64,000 nucleotides of DNA from Sporodiniella umbellata (taxonomy: Eukaryota > Mucoromycota > Mucoromycetes > Mucorales > Rhizopodaceae): the NCBI GenBank assembly GCA_025677835.1, contig JAIXMR010000040.1, positions 1 to 64,000 of the forward strand, written 5' to 3'. Under the pieces are notes generated by a model. The model searched no databases, was not told the DNA's origin, and saw nothing but the letters and a program-made list of their open reading frames with translations. A program made the translations under genes and the position numbers. Below, piece by piece: positions 11,259 through 22,477 of this stretch (positions are counted from its first letter, which is position 1; each line of letters starts with the position of its first letter).

Positions 11259-12745
11259 TCAAACCGTAGTAGAGTATTTGTCAAGCTTAATGTCTAGCGA
11301 TCGACCTCCATAAATATAACCGTGAAATCTCTCTGTTGAAAAAAAAAAAAAAGTTAGCTAAAGAAGCAACAAGACACCTACCTATGGCTTTCTGACAGGA
11401 ATTTGCTTCTTCAAAGCGGACATAGCCTATACCTTTGGGGTGTCCATTCACTACAATAATTTCTGCTCGTGTAACAGAGCCAGCATGTCGAAATAAATCG
11501 ATTAAATCTTCCCAGGTGGTCGAGAAAGGTAGCTAAAAAGCCAAAAGGATATATAAGAACCGTACGTTCTACTGACTCTTTTTTTTTTTTCTTACGTTGT
11601 TTACGTAAATCTGATTATGACCGTGTGTGGGTAGTGCGGCAGCAATGCCACCGACAAGGCTGATACTAGGGTACATAGGGACTGGCATAGGTAACGGAGG
11701 GGGTGGAGGTGGCGGCACTGTATCATATCGATAGATTTCGGTGTGTGGCTCAGGTAATGGCGGTTCTTGAACGGGTGAATCATTTTTAAGATGTTGGTAT
11801 CTTTGTTCCATCACTTCCAATACATGTCCTTGTAGAGAATGTCCATTAAATGCATCTTGCGTGGTATTTAGTATACGCGTGAATTATATACATGTGTACG
11901 TTTTTTTTTTTTTGATTACTTATTGCATAATGGGCATCAGACGGATCTTCAAAGATGACAAGGCCTGTGCCATTCGACTTTTTGCTATCAGGTTCAGTGT
12001 ACACATCTGTATGGGAAACCCTGCCTGCTTTTCTAAACATGTCTTTTAAATCCTGCCAACTCACGTTTAATGGCAACTACAAATCAGTATTAGTCTATAC
12101 AAAATATACACAAAACGAAACAACTGTTTTTAAGTACGTTTTTGACAAACAATTTACAATCCTCGGGTATCTCTTTAGGCTCCGAGTCTCTTTCCTAAAG
12201 AAATACTTAGACACCGCCAGTTTTAATTTCAACTTACATTTTTACCCGTTTTATGATAGCGAACATAGATATACCTTCCCATAAAGCGAACATCGTTTAG
12301 CATACGGATGGCCCTTTTAGCCTCTTCAGGGTATCTGTATTCTACAATACTATATAAACTCTATCTATCAATCCCGTACAATCGAAATAAGAAGGGACAC
12401 ATACCCACACCCTTTTGACTTTCCGTCAGAAAACTTGACTACATCAGCGTGAATGACATCGCCTGCGTCTCTCATAAAGTCTTTAAGCTGAAACCAACTT
12501 GTTTCGTAAGGTAAGTTTCCCACAAATACTGTACAACTTGGCTCGTAGCGAGGAGATCGGGAACAGTAGGAGGGCGACCTCGAATAGTAATAATTGCGTT
12601 CTTGGTAATCGGGTGAATGCGATCGTCCTTCATAAGAATGTCTTCGATTAGGTGAATGTGAGCGTGAGGAATAAAATGAGCGTGGACTTGAGCTTCGGGT
12701 TGAATAAGAGTGATCCCTTCTAGGTGAATAGCTACGATCGCTCAT
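11259..12745 (-). CDS. Gbp2/Hrb1-like SR-type RNA-binding protein with three RRMs
   Basis: Six exons (12745-12405, 12349-12238, 12076-11920, 11855-11596, 11532-11382, 11332-11259) join in phase to 364 residues. The first 65 residues are an RS/SR-rich tail (SYSPRRDHSYSTRSSSPR and similar). RRM1 starts CTVFVGNLPYETSWFQLKD, RRM2 LPLNVSWQDLKDMFRKAG, RRM3 IYVNNLPFSTTWEDLIDLF; RNP1-like GCGIVEY and GIGYVRFEE are visible. A proline-rich linker (PPPPPPPLPMP) separates RRM2 and RRM3. Yeast Gbp2 and Hrb1, with the same plan, ride on nascent mRNA with the TREX complex and take part in export and quality control. The assignment rests on architecture and on the shared LPYxTSWxxLKDxxR pattern. Confidence 0.85.
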
Positions 12746-13156
12746 GTCTCTTCAAACAAGAAAAAGAAAAAAAAACAAGTAATTTTGACATATTAAAATG
12801 CACTTTGGATTTTTTTTCTTTTTTTTTCTTTTTTTTTTTTTTTTGAAAACAGGACCAAGAATACGATTGATTATTTCCCTTTCCTCTGTTTTGTCATAAA
12901 AAAAGCACTTCAGGTACATGATTTTAGTCTCTTTGCTAACAATAAAGAAACTGAAAAAAAATTCTCTCTATTTGCATAGAACATGCCTCTTGAAAAGGAG
13001 TGATGTGTAGACTGCCAACGCCCATCTTTATTATTGTTCATCAGCAACTGTGCTCGTTCCCGTTTATGTTTTTTTTTTTTTTTTTTTGGATATACAATTT
13101 TTGCTTTATTCTTTCTTTTTCTATAAAAAAAAAGAATATTGAATAAGTCAAAGTTA
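12746..13156. other. Intergenic, Gbp2-like / OST1
   Basis: Short AT-rich spacer dominated by T tracts (12812-12844, 13069-13087). It probably carries the Gbp2-like promoter and the OST1 3' UTR. No gene seen. Confidence 0.5.
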
Positions 13157-14856
13157 CTATAAGGGTCTACTATGTACCTTTTGCTCCTTTCCAATAGTGA
13201 AGGTCAGTTGACCAAAAACAATGCTAAGAATAAAAATAGATAAAAGACCACCAAAAGCAACAAAAGGTTTACGCAAAAGTTCAACTAGAGAGTAATCGTA
13301 TTCGATCTATAAAAAGCAGAGCAAGTTTTAACACCAACCTATCTTTGTAACTTTTTTCAAGAAAATTGTACCTGAACAGGCAATTCATGAGCAGCAACAG
13401 CATTGTTCTTTTCCAAGACGACCATCACACGTCCAGTGGAATCAAAGAATGTATAATGAGAGACAATTTCTTCAGAATCAAGACTGATGGGAGAGTGTAC
13501 TTTGATATTTCTTTGATAATGAAAATGAGTATTTTGATTGTGTATATATCTAGGTAGCTTACTTGGCGCCTTCTGGTAAAATAACGCGTACAACAGCATG
13601 TTCAATCAACATGTCGTTGGTATTTTCGATCCACTTGACGTTCAAGATATACTTTCCTGTCTTTTTAGATTGACGTACAAACTGAGCCAAGTCAGCGTTA
13701 TAGCCATGGTTCCAAGAATAATTCCACCCACCGAAAAGGGGATAGCGAGGCTGGATCTCGAGCACAGCCTGATCTTTTTCTACACGAAAATGAGAGGTGG
13801 AGACGTTACCAACTTCATCACGATAGTAAGGATCTTGAGCACTGACAGGTAGCTGAAACTTTAATTGCTTCAATACGTTAGTTTGTCCGTGTACTTGGGC
13901 AGTCAATTGATATTGTACTCGGCTGAATTCCTTTTCAAGGCTGTATCCATACAAACAAAGATAAAGCTGAGTCTCTTTATCACTCTATTTTTTTTTTTTT
14001 TTTTTACCTGGCACCGTCGTTACGTAACTTGTAATGTTCCTCTACTGCCAAGTTCTTGCCCCAATGCGAAATTTCAAGGTCGCGACGCAACTCGGTCACG
14101 GTCAATAAGGGCTTGCTGTTTTCAAAATGACAAGTAGCAATTTCAAAAGAATAAGGCGCTACGTTTTCATAAGGTCCATAGGTCACTTTGTTTCCATTCA
14201 CGCTGGTCTTTTTCAAAGCACCCATATGACTCAAAATTCCTGCGGAAGGAGCACTATCCGTTGATATGTGTGAGTATAAAAAAGAAGTAGACTTCCATTT
14301 GCCTACATGAGTGTAGTTTTCATCTCTTTTGATGGATAAGGTGTCAAAACATAAGAGTTGAAGTTAAACGTGGTGTGTTGACGAGCTAATTGAGGTAACT
14401 TTTTGGGCAAAGGCTTGATGGAATGGAAATAGGTAATCTTGATACCTAAAAGGATATCTTCATCTGTCTGAACAGGATGTTCGCTCAAATCAATCTTGTA
14501 GACATAAAGCTCCCTTTGAGTAAAAAGAGTAAACAAAAACTATACATGTACGCGTTATCTTACTTGCTGGCATCTAAACCTTCCAGTTGGACATTGAGCT
14601 CGGTTTTTTGTTTTCTTAAAGAGGCTGAGACTGAAGCAGTATGATCGTTGATAACTTTATGAAGCAAGAAATAATAGGCTGTGGCAGTTGCTTGGCCTAT
14701 GTTTTTAGCTCGAATGCCCGTATCCTCTATAACTAGACCTGACTGGATTTGAAAGGTACGAATGACTTTGCTGTTTTGGAATTGTTGAGGTATAGCCAAA
14801 GTAAAGCACAGGCAACCAAGCGCCAATAGTAACTGTAAAACAAAACAAGATTTCAT
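13157..14856 (-). CDS. OST1: Oligosaccharyltransferase subunit Ost1 / ribophorin I
   Basis: Six exons (14856-14564, 14513-14307, 14253-14008, 13940-13563, 13510-13372, 13306-13157) join in phase to 470 residues; yeast Ost1 is about 476. The subunit belongs to the ER complex that transfers N-glycans to Asn-X-Ser/Thr. A signal peptide is clear (MKSCFVLQLLLALGCLCFTLA). The lumenal part carries family stretches GPYENVAPYS, ISHWGKNLAVEEHYKLRNDGA and PLFGGWNYSWNHGY. One membrane span (about residues 433-457) is followed by a short basic tail, the type I topology of ribophorin I. The last exon could end a little earlier by splicing, but the reading through to 13157 is simplest. Confidence 0.93.
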
Positions 14857-15394
14857 ATTCCACCCTTTATCTTGCTGGTTTTATATGTGTATAAAGATAG
14901 ATAAATAAAACGACTTTGGGTGGGCTCAAACGCGTACAAACACACAAGACAAAAAAAAGAAAAAAAAACCTAATAAATAACTTAATGTGCTGTTTTTCAA
15001 TCCTCGAGCCATGCTGTCCAATCAAAGTCAGTAACGAAAGCTTTGTGTGACATCCTCTCCCAAGATATCTCGAACTTGGTAGGTCTCCATCTACCCTTTT
15101 CTTTTTTTTTTAATCTTGTAAGCCTATGTGTTTTATTAAGGATATTTATCATCTTGATAAAAACTGGTAGCAGAAGTCTTGATTTTTTAACGCCTTCAAA
15201 GAAATAACCTTTACCACCCGAGAGTTGACCTGGCGTGTATCCCTCTACAATGTCAACAGGCCAATCATCAGTTTCTTTCAACGTCACTCTGCGGAGTCAA
15301 CTTTTTTTTTTTTTGGAAATCTGGAAAAAAAAAATTAAGAAAGACCTTTTTTTTTTTCTTTCTCCTCCTTTTCGAAAAGTTTGTAAATCACAAA
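14857..15394. other. Spacer upstream of OST1 and RPS29, with an orphan minus-strand frame
   Basis: Divergent region between the OST1 start and the RPS29 start. A minus-strand frame at 15290-14997 encodes protein-like text (KETDDWPVDIVEGYTPGQL; later KFEISWERMSHKAFVTDFDW) but has an upstream stop and no ATG. I do not recognise it; it may be a gene relic or exons of an unseen small gene. T tracts near 15301 and 15350 probably belong to the RPS29 promoter. Confidence 0.4.
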
Positions 15395-15961
15395 ATGGCT
15401 CACAGCAACGTTTGGAACTCTCACCCCAAGTCCTCCGGTAAAGGCGCCCGTCAATGGTAAGAATCGTTTTACTCTTCTTTTATGTTTTTAGGAAACAACT
15501 TCTTTTTTCTCTTTCTCTCTTTCAATAAAAAAAAAAAAAAAGGAATATAAGCCACCCAAATTCAACTGGGCTTTTTTTTTGGGCCAATTCAACAAAATGC
15601 AAAAGAATTAGAGGAAACAATAAGCCAAATATTGTTTATAGTGCGCACCCTATAAGACAGTTCTACTTTTGTTTTGGCTAATTTTTTTTAAAAAAAAAAA
15701 AACTCAAAGTGGAACATTGAAAAGAGAGAAATGAGAAAAATAATGAAATAGTTTCTTATCATTTTTATTGACATTTTTGAATTATCATTTTAGTCGTGTC
15801 TGTGCCCACCGTGCTGGTTTGATCCGCAAGTACAACTTGAACATCTGTCGTCAATGTTTCCGTGAATACGCTGCCGATATTGGTTTCAACAAGGTAAGCA
15901 AAAAAAAAAAAACAGATGTTTATTTGACTTGGATACTTATGTAATCGCTTAGTTCCGTTAA
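15395..15961 (+). CDS. RPS29: 40S ribosomal protein S29 (uS14)
   Basis: Exons 15395-15456, 15794-15893 and 15953-15961 give exactly 56 residues, the family length. The protein sits in the small-subunit head and binds zinc. Visible: [20 protein letters not shown], then [20 protein letters not shown] with two CxxC-type zinc pairs, then [16 protein letters not shown]. The first intron is 337 bp, several times longer than most here, as is common in ribosomal protein genes. The last coding exon is only nine bases (FR and stop). I looked for C/D or H/ACA snoRNA boxes in the long intron and saw none. Confidence 0.97.
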
Positions 15962-17542
15962 AACCAAGCTGTATTGCTCTTTTCGCTCTTCTTTTCATAC
16001 ATATATTTTGCATATAGTTTTTTTTAATAAACAAAAAACAAAGAAGACAAAAGAAAAGGAACACTATTTTTACATGTATTCGAGCCTCTTAAAAAAACAA
16101 AAGTAATCCAAATTGTTTTCACGTTTGAAAAGTGAACTGGACATGCTAGATAACACCTGTCTATCCACATCGGATGACTGAAAAGAAAAAGGGAGTGTTC
16201 CTAGACTTTAGAACGGTTATAAACTGAAAATATCTAGAGCAAATGCAGTTAGTTTATTTCAATAGAGCACAAGCTCTTTTTTTTTGGGCAAATTTTAGCA
16301 AGAACTAAAGTAATTGGTACAAAACCATTGTTACAATCTTAGGGGGGGGGACTCTAACCTGTAATAGATAACGATTTTTAAATGGTTAGATGAGGATAAA
16401 AAAGTACACAAAAAAACTCAATTAGCCACTAAAAGAATGAAAAAAGGAGTCTTTGCCTTTCAGGAAAATAGCTTACCTAATTAACCAAAGATTTCATTTT
16501 AGATTCTTTGTTTTCGGACCTTTTTTTTCTTAGCATTGGATCTGTTGACTTTGAGCTCACGAATAAAAAAGCTGCAAGAAAGGCTACAACAGATGAAAAG
16601 ATATACTACTATTGCTATTACAGAAATTAAGATGCAATCGCTTCAACAACTAAAGGCTATCTTTCGTCTGGCTTATAGTGCGACCAATGAGTGTATTTAG
16701 GTTTAAGCAGAATCGTGGGCATCGCCATTTACTACACTTTAAAAACAGCCTGTTAGCCTTATTCAGTCGCGGTATTTGATCAAGATTGAATGGAAGTTGA
16801 ATATAAACAACTTCACATGTCGTATAGAGATTCGATTTGGCGCGATTATTGATGCAGTATGTATCGATCTTCTTTTGCTAGATGAGAATACAGAATGAGA
16901 AATTATGGTAGACAACAAATGCTTTCCAACTTCAGAAAAAGCCGATCCTTGGATTCGTTTTCAATGACATGGTGTGTCATGTCTTTTGAGTATAAGGAAC
17001 ATGTTTTACTGAACAATCATGGCCTGCGCGTATGAAAATCTGGTATCTTGAAGAACATATCAGAAACAGTAGCCTCTTTATCTGGTTGTAAGTGCACGAC
17101 TATTCTAATACGCCCATTTTACCACGCTTGTCCTACGTCCTTATTGTCAGAAAAAGAGCAGTCATTACTGCGCTCGAGATTCAGTGGCGTATTTCACCAA
17201 ACTATATGTTTCTTAGTACCATTGAAATTTCCAAATTGACCAATGTTTACCGGTCTTGTTGCAATAAAAAAAAACAGCTGCGCTTCTTATTGAAAACGCA
17301 CGCGTGTTACTAAGTTTTGTATACGAAGAGAGTGAACCAATTAGGGAGCTAAAAACCAACAAACATACTAATCAGTTATGTTCTTTTATAGAAGCAATTA
17401 AACATTTATAGACATGATGTGAGTTATAACTTATAGGAGACAGGTTAGAAAAAAAAATATATATATAGAAATTTTCTGTTTGAAAACAAAAAAGAGAGAA
17501 TAAGCAACACTCTTTCTTATAGGTATTTATTGAGCCTTTTTT
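15962..17542. other. Intergenic, RPS29 / RlpA-like 1
   Basis: About 1.6 kb without a supportable gene on either strand. Open frames here (15765-16064 minus, 17048-17313 plus) lack ATG context and conservation. A G8 run occurs at 16342-16349. Confidence 0.5.
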
Positions 17543-17941
17543 TTAGTCCAATTCCCAAGTAATAGAACCAACACCTTTGTTCATGTCACCAACAACTTTC
17601 TTAAAGAGAGAAGGTGTGAGGTCAAGGTCTCCTGACTCGCATTCAGGACAAGCATCCATGATTTTAGCGGTAGCTGTACCTGCAGGACCTTTGATCTTGA
17701 TTGTCTTTCCACACCATTTAGAGTTTGAGCTCATGTCGCCATATTGAGGGTGGTTGAGAGCTACATAGGGAGAGTCGTTGGTGATTTCAACACCATGACA
17801 GGCACCTTCAGATCCACCTTCGGTTGCTGGCTTATACCAAGTAGCAGTACCCTTATAGGAACTTCCTCGTTTCAACAAAGGACCAGCAGAGGCAACAGAG
17901 GCAAGAGCAAGGATCAAAGTAGAGATAATAGTGGGTTGCAT
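17543..17941 (-). CDS. Small secreted RlpA-like (double-psi beta-barrel, barwin-like) protein 1
   Basis: Intronless, 132 residues, start at 17941. A signal peptide (MQPTIISTLILALASVASA) is followed by GPLLKR, a Lys-Arg site typical of Kex2 maturation just before the mature domain. That domain shows the RlpA-like double-psi beta-barrel pattern: GTATWYKPATEGGSEGACHG, VALNHPQYGD, SKWCGKTIKIKGPAG, then IMDACPECESGDLDLTPSLF with the conserved Asp-Ala-Cys-Pro. Related barwin and expansin-like domains bind or loosen polysaccharides, and basidiomycete relatives are called riboflavin-aldehyde-forming enzymes. The biochemical role is open. A close paralogue lies at 54422-54856. A TATAAAAGG on the minus strand is 157 bp upstream. 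Confidence 0.85.
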   Translation of the reverse strand: MQPTIISTLILALASVASAGPLLKRGSSYKGTATWYKPATEGGSEGACHGVEITNDSPYVALNHPQYGDMSSNSKWCGKTIKIKGPAGTATAKIMDACPECESGDLDLTPSLFKKVVGDMNKGVGSITWELD

Positions 17942-18097
17942 TTTATAGACAGGTTTGTATCAAAGAAGAGATGAAAAATATATGTAAAAAAAGTATAAAA
18001 AAAAAACGACCGGCGCTTATTGTTTCTAAGATAGAATGGAAAGGAAGAGAAAGAAGTGTTTTGAAAGAAAGAAAGGTCAATTAAAAAAATAGAGGCT

Positions 18098-18106
18098 CCT
18101 TTTATA
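18098..18106 (-). promoter_or_regulatory. TATA-like box upstream of RlpA-like 1
   Basis: TATAAAAGG on the minus strand, 157 bp upstream of the start codon at 17941. The spacing suits a TATA promoter with a UTR of about 120 nt; inferred from sequence only. Confidence 0.4.
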
Positions 18107-18787
18107 CGAAAGCAAAGACTAGAATAGTAACAATTAAGTCAAAAAGGTATATATGATTATCACCGTCGCTCCCGATCCAAAAACTATCACGCCGCTGTTA
18201 TACAATTCGATGTCAGTGAATACAAAACCAAATTATGACTAAAAAAAAACAACAAACACCTCTTTTATAGCTAATGGAGCGCTACGATGAACGTTTCGGT
18301 TTATAGTAACAGTTTCCTAGCAACAGTAACCATGGTTTTATATTAAAAAAAAAGAGAGAAATTATTAAAATGAAACAGCACAGACCACACATGAATCTGG
18401 CCAGAATGGCAAGGGTCAATCCGGAACCTTGCTAAGTTTCAAAAAATATATCAATTTATTCGGACTTTGGTCGATGATCAAATAAAAAAAGGGCCTGGTT
18501 CTTGACATCTATCGCCCACACCCTTTAATTGTTGTCACACCTACCTTTACCTCATATCAGTAGCAAACGTCCGTTTCTTTTTTGTTCTATAGAACTTGAG
18601 CCGAGAAAAGAAAAAAAAGAGAAAATAACAGGAATTGTAAGGAAACTCCAGAGCTGATACCCCATTTCTCTTGATATAATATCATCTCTAATGGACCCAT
18701 CTTTAACTCACGTGGCTATCTTGCAATGAAAATAAAGGGCGTGGAAAAAAAGAGTTTTTTTCTTATTCGTATCTAATTAAGCGTACC

Positions 18788-18824
18788 ACCACACACATAA
18801 ACACAAATACATACACACGCACAC

Positions 18825-18857
<33 letters not shown>
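18788..18857. repeat. Imperfect AC-rich low-complexity tract
   Basis: About 70 bp of ACACAC interrupted by AT, GC and AA steps, in the spacer between the RlpA-like and LysM genes. Confidence 0.8.
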
Positions 18858-19282
18858 ATTTGATATTTTAGCCTGGTTGGCTTTTATTGGTTACTTTTTA
18901 GTGTTCATTAAGCGCAAGAGGTATCAATGCATATAATGGCAAAGAACCCAAAAACTGAGCATAATTGTTTACATCTAATTAAGAGATGAACATGACCTAT
19001 CAAGACAAATTCAGTCCATCAGCAGGCTTTTGTTATAATTGTTTATATTATTATTATTATTATGCCAAAAATAACATTGAAAAGGGATAAAAAAGGAATA
19101 TCAAATAAAACAAGCCTTTTTTTTTTTTTTTTCAAGGAGTTTATCATAATGTCAGTCAAGAAAAACCAGAGGCTTCTTTTGTTTCTAGGATTTGCCTCCC
19201 TAAAAGCTTAAAAAGAAAAAAGAAAAGAAAACTAGGAGTAAAAAAAGATACAAAAAAAGGGTCAATTTTTTTTTTATTATTA

Positions 19283-19746
19283 TTAATAGTACATCGGTGG
19301 CATCGTATGTACATATTGCGGTGTAGGTGTAGCGACAGTATCCATTAAGGTGACTACATCTCCACGTTGAGGTCGCGCTTTCATACCTACATGATCCTCG
19401 GGCAGCTGGTACTAAAATGGAAATGCAATGAGGCACACTAACAAAAAGACTTTATGTGTTGTCTACCTTCACACAAAACTTGTCTCCCGGTTTGATTGTT
19501 TCATGAGGAGAACGGTAGACTTGGTTCCAGTACAATAGGTTTTCTTGACTGATGCGATTTTTAGCAGCAATGGTGTTATAGTTATCGCCCTCAATGGCTT
19601 TTTTGTTCTTGTTATTATCAATCAACTTCTGTCTTTTTACTTGCTGTATTACCTGTATAGGTTTCTTGGCATGGTAATGGGTAGCTGGCTAAAGCTTGAG
19701 CAGAAAAAAGGATCGAAAGGCTCGGAATGGCTAATAAAAGCTTCAT
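19283..19746 (-). CDS. Small secreted LysM-domain protein
   Basis: Exons 19746-19653, 19597-19467 and 19411-19283 give 117 residues with matching phases. A signal peptide (MKLLLAIPSLSILFSAQALA) leads to one LysM domain: AIEGDNYNTIAAKNRISQEN, LLYWNQVYRSP, TIKPGDKFCVK, with the GDN-Y-x-I and NP/KPGD-type corners. LysM binds chitin or related glucosamine polymers. A Pro/Thr/Tyr-rich tail ends in PPMYY. Cysteines are few (one before and one inside the domain). Small one-LysM proteins occur as wall-associated proteins and as chitin-masking effectors in fungi; nothing here decides between these. I recognised the gene only after joining exons. Confidence 0.85.
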
Positions 19747-21254
19747 TTCTTGCAAAAAAAAAAATGGAAGAGAAAGGGTGAAAAGTGGGAGAAGAGAAAA
19801 TTAAAGAGAATACATGAACGGTGCAACGGAGTACCTTTTTGTGCCACTAATAATAAACTATTGTTTGCTTTATTATAAGTAAAGGTTATGTACATGCTCT
19901 TTGCAATATGTGTATAAGGAAGAGCAATTACAGCAAGATATGTATTTGTTACTGCCCAAAAAAAAAAAAACAATAAACAAAATCCCTTAAACTTTGTTCT
20001 TATGCAAGTGTATGCAAATGAAAATAAACAAAGAAAAATGAACAAGTTTGTATTTGTCAAAGAACCAATTCTGGGATCATTTTGTCCTCAACTACCCCAA
20101 CAACTCCTAATTAAATCAAAGGAATGAAACAAATACATGTATAAGTAAGTTATGGTATATAGGCAAGTCAGTTTAGACAGACAAGGAATAGATAAAGTAT
20201 GATTACCCTAATGAACAGCACACTTTTTTTTATTAAGCATTCTTTATATAAAAATTTCATTTATTCATACCAAATGCTATTGGTTCTTCTTTGCGTAACC
20301 ATGAATATTGTACTAAAGACTCTATAAGATGTGACAATTAGTCATTTGAGCAGAGAGCCTTTGCATACGTTTTTGCTTTAGTGGACACTCCACACAGTTG
20401 TTCTTTGCTATGACAAGGCAATTTAGACCAATAGGCTTTTGAAGTGCGAACTGATTGAAACAGGATTGTAGTACGAAAAAAAAAGATTTTCTTTTTATGT
20501 CGAAAGTTTTTTTGTTTGAGCACTCTTAAAACTGCATTTTCCTCGGTATGTTTCTTTTGTTTTACTTGAAGATGTATATGTCTAATAACAAGCAGATAGA
20601 AAGAGAGAGGTGTATGGAAAGTATGACAAGCAACAATTCGGTATGTCAGGTGATATTTAGCGTTTCGTAAGGCTGCCTTGTCTTTTGTAAGAAGAATGAC
20701 TTGCAGTTTTATTATGAGAATCAATAAAGAGACAGAGAGAACGTGTGTGTGTGTGTATGTGTACTAGGAAAATGTTCTTTGGTTGTTTCTACTGCACAAC
20801 AACCGCTTTTTTTAAAAGTACAAAAGCGGAGAAAAACTATCTACTTTTGCATCACATCTTGTTTAGTCAAACACAAACAAAATTATTTTCAAAGCTAAGT
20901 GTTTGGCTCTAAAAAATACGAGTTAGTAACAAGTGCTAAACCGGCTCTAAAAAAAGGGGGCGTTCTTTTAGAGACTATTGAGAAATAAAGTATGAACGTT
21001 TATCAGCTTGGTTCTTATTTTGTTTATTTTTACAGTTTTAGGTAATTTCACCCCAAAAATCTCTTAAAAAACTCACCTTCTAGACTATTGCTTAGTTTTT
21101 ACTGAAACACAAGTGAATACATATAAAAAACAGCTATGCAAACCAAAATGTATTAGACTCGATTATGCTCGAATGTAAAGCGGTGTTATGCACTCTGTTT
21201 CTTACGGTTCTTTGTCACAACAAAGGGAATAAAAAAAAAAATAACGATAACGAC

Positions 21255-21284
21255 AATAATAATAATAATAATAATAATAATAAT
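21255..21284. repeat. AAT trinucleotide microsatellite
   Basis: About ten uninterrupted AAT units, followed by an A run and an ACACAC stretch. Confidence 0.85.
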
Positions 21285-21785
21285 CAGCCCAAAAAAAAAA
21301 AAAAAATACACACACACACACATACATAATAAACACACGCACACAAAACACGCAATATCGACTTGGTTCAATTGACTGGAAAAAGAAGAGATAAAGCTTG
21401 TTTAGCATGATGACTCTTAAATCTTATAATTGATAGAATTAAATTTCTTCTTACGGTTGCCCCAACAGGAATCAGGTAAAGAAAGTAACTGACTCTAATT
21501 GAAAACAATACACCCTTTTCTATATGCTAATAACCAAAAGCCTCTCTTTTTTTATCGTTCTTATCCCCAGACCGTTTAGTACGCCAACTTTCTTTTTTTT
21601 TTTTAGTTTGGGTCACATGTGAACACACTATGCGTCAACCTTCCGACTATAGAAAGAAAGACAGAAAAATAAGGGGGTACTGTCTTTGGATTTCTCTTTT
21701 TGGAGGTGAAAAAAAATAAAAGAAACAGAGAGAAATTCAACTGACAGGTAGTAAGGAGGTTTCCCCCCCAAAAAAAAGAAAAGAG

Positions 21786-21794
21786 TATAAAAAA
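21786..21794 (+). promoter_or_regulatory. TATA box upstream of the small gene at 21866
   Basis: TATAAAAAA lies 80 bp upstream of the ATG at 21866, supporting the view that this short frame is a real gene. Confidence 0.5.
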
Positions 21795-21865
21795 GGATCG
21801 CCTTTTTCATAAATTTTTTTCCCTCTCTCTTATCTTTTTTTTTAAAAGAATCAATTGAACTCAAA

Positions 21866-22096
21866 ATGCTTCCAAGTGTCTCCCAAGCTATCTACCGCTC
21901 AGTAAATGTCAAGAGAATGTTAGTTCGTACTTACTTTGCCACTCCCACTGTTCATTTTACCAAGAATAACACTCAAAGGCAAGAAGAGATCCAGCCTCAA
22001 AACCAAAGCCATGAGTCTACTGTGTATATCAATCATGAAGGCGCTGACTCAGATAGTCATTTTACTCCTACCATCAACCATGTCTTTGACGACTAA
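21866..22096 (+). CDS. Hypothetical small protein with a mitochondrial-type N-terminus
   Basis: 76 residues, intronless, ATG in good context (CAAAATGC). Residues 1-31 contain regularly spaced Arg/Lys and hydroxyl residues without acidic ones (MLPSVSQAIYRSVNVKRML, then RTYFATP), which looks like a cleavable matrix presequence. The rest is polar, rich in Gln, His, Asp and Ser, with no domain I recognise. A TATA box 80 bp upstream and a polyA-rich 3' side fit an expressed gene. I infer mitochondrial targeting only; function unknown. Confidence 0.5.
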   Translation: MLPSVSQAIYRSVNVKRMLVRTYFATPTVHFTKNNTQRQEEIQPQNQSHESTVYINHEGADSDSHFTPTINHVFDD

Positions 22097-22410
22097 AATA
22101 TCCAAAGAAAAAAGGCTGTCTCTTTGGGTCTCTCTGTACATATTTCACCTACAAAAAAAAAAAAAAAAAAAAACCATCTATTTCTTTATTTCATTTATTA
22201 ACCAAAAAAAAATAAAGCCTTTTTGTTTTAAGAAAAACTTTTTACTTTGTTCTTTTCCCCCCTAAAATTCAAACAGAATTGATTTTATGCATTACACTTC
22301 ATCTATCAAAGTTAGCACGTTGTCCAATAGAATCTTTATTTGCTTTCGTGTGCATTGTTTTGAAACTTTGCACCCCTTATCTTTTTTTTGGCTGTGGATT
22401 AAGCCAAGGC

Positions 22411-22411
<1 letters not shown>

Positions 22412-22442
<31 letters not shown>
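22412..22442 (+). repeat. Poly-A tract (about 31 nt)
   Basis: Uninterrupted A run 35 bp upstream of the PKR1 start codon, probably in its promoter or 5' UTR. Confidence 0.9.
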
Positions 22443-22446
<4 letters not shown>

Positions 22447-22477
22447 AAGTTGAATTTGCATACTTTTTACTTGTGAA

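Larger units (their letters stand above)
17942..19282. other. Intergenic, RlpA-like 1 promoter / LysM gene 3' side
   Basis: AT-rich spacer with an AC-rich microsatellite-like stretch (18788-18857), a short ATT run near 19049, and a T17 tract near 19117. No gene recognised. Confidence 0.5.
19747..21865. other. Intergenic, 2.1 kb
   Basis: No coding exon supported. Holds an AAT-type trinucleotide run (21255-21284), an ACACAC stretch (about 21308-21322), and a TATA box for the next gene at 21786. Confidence 0.5.

Noticed and set aside
15457..15793. Intronic snoRNA in the long RPS29 intron
   Set aside because: No paired C/D or H/ACA boxes could be found by eye.
10225..21865. tRNA or 5S rRNA genes in the spacers
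   Set aside because: No A-box/B-box pair (GGTTCRANTCC or its complement) and no cloverleaf seen on either strand.
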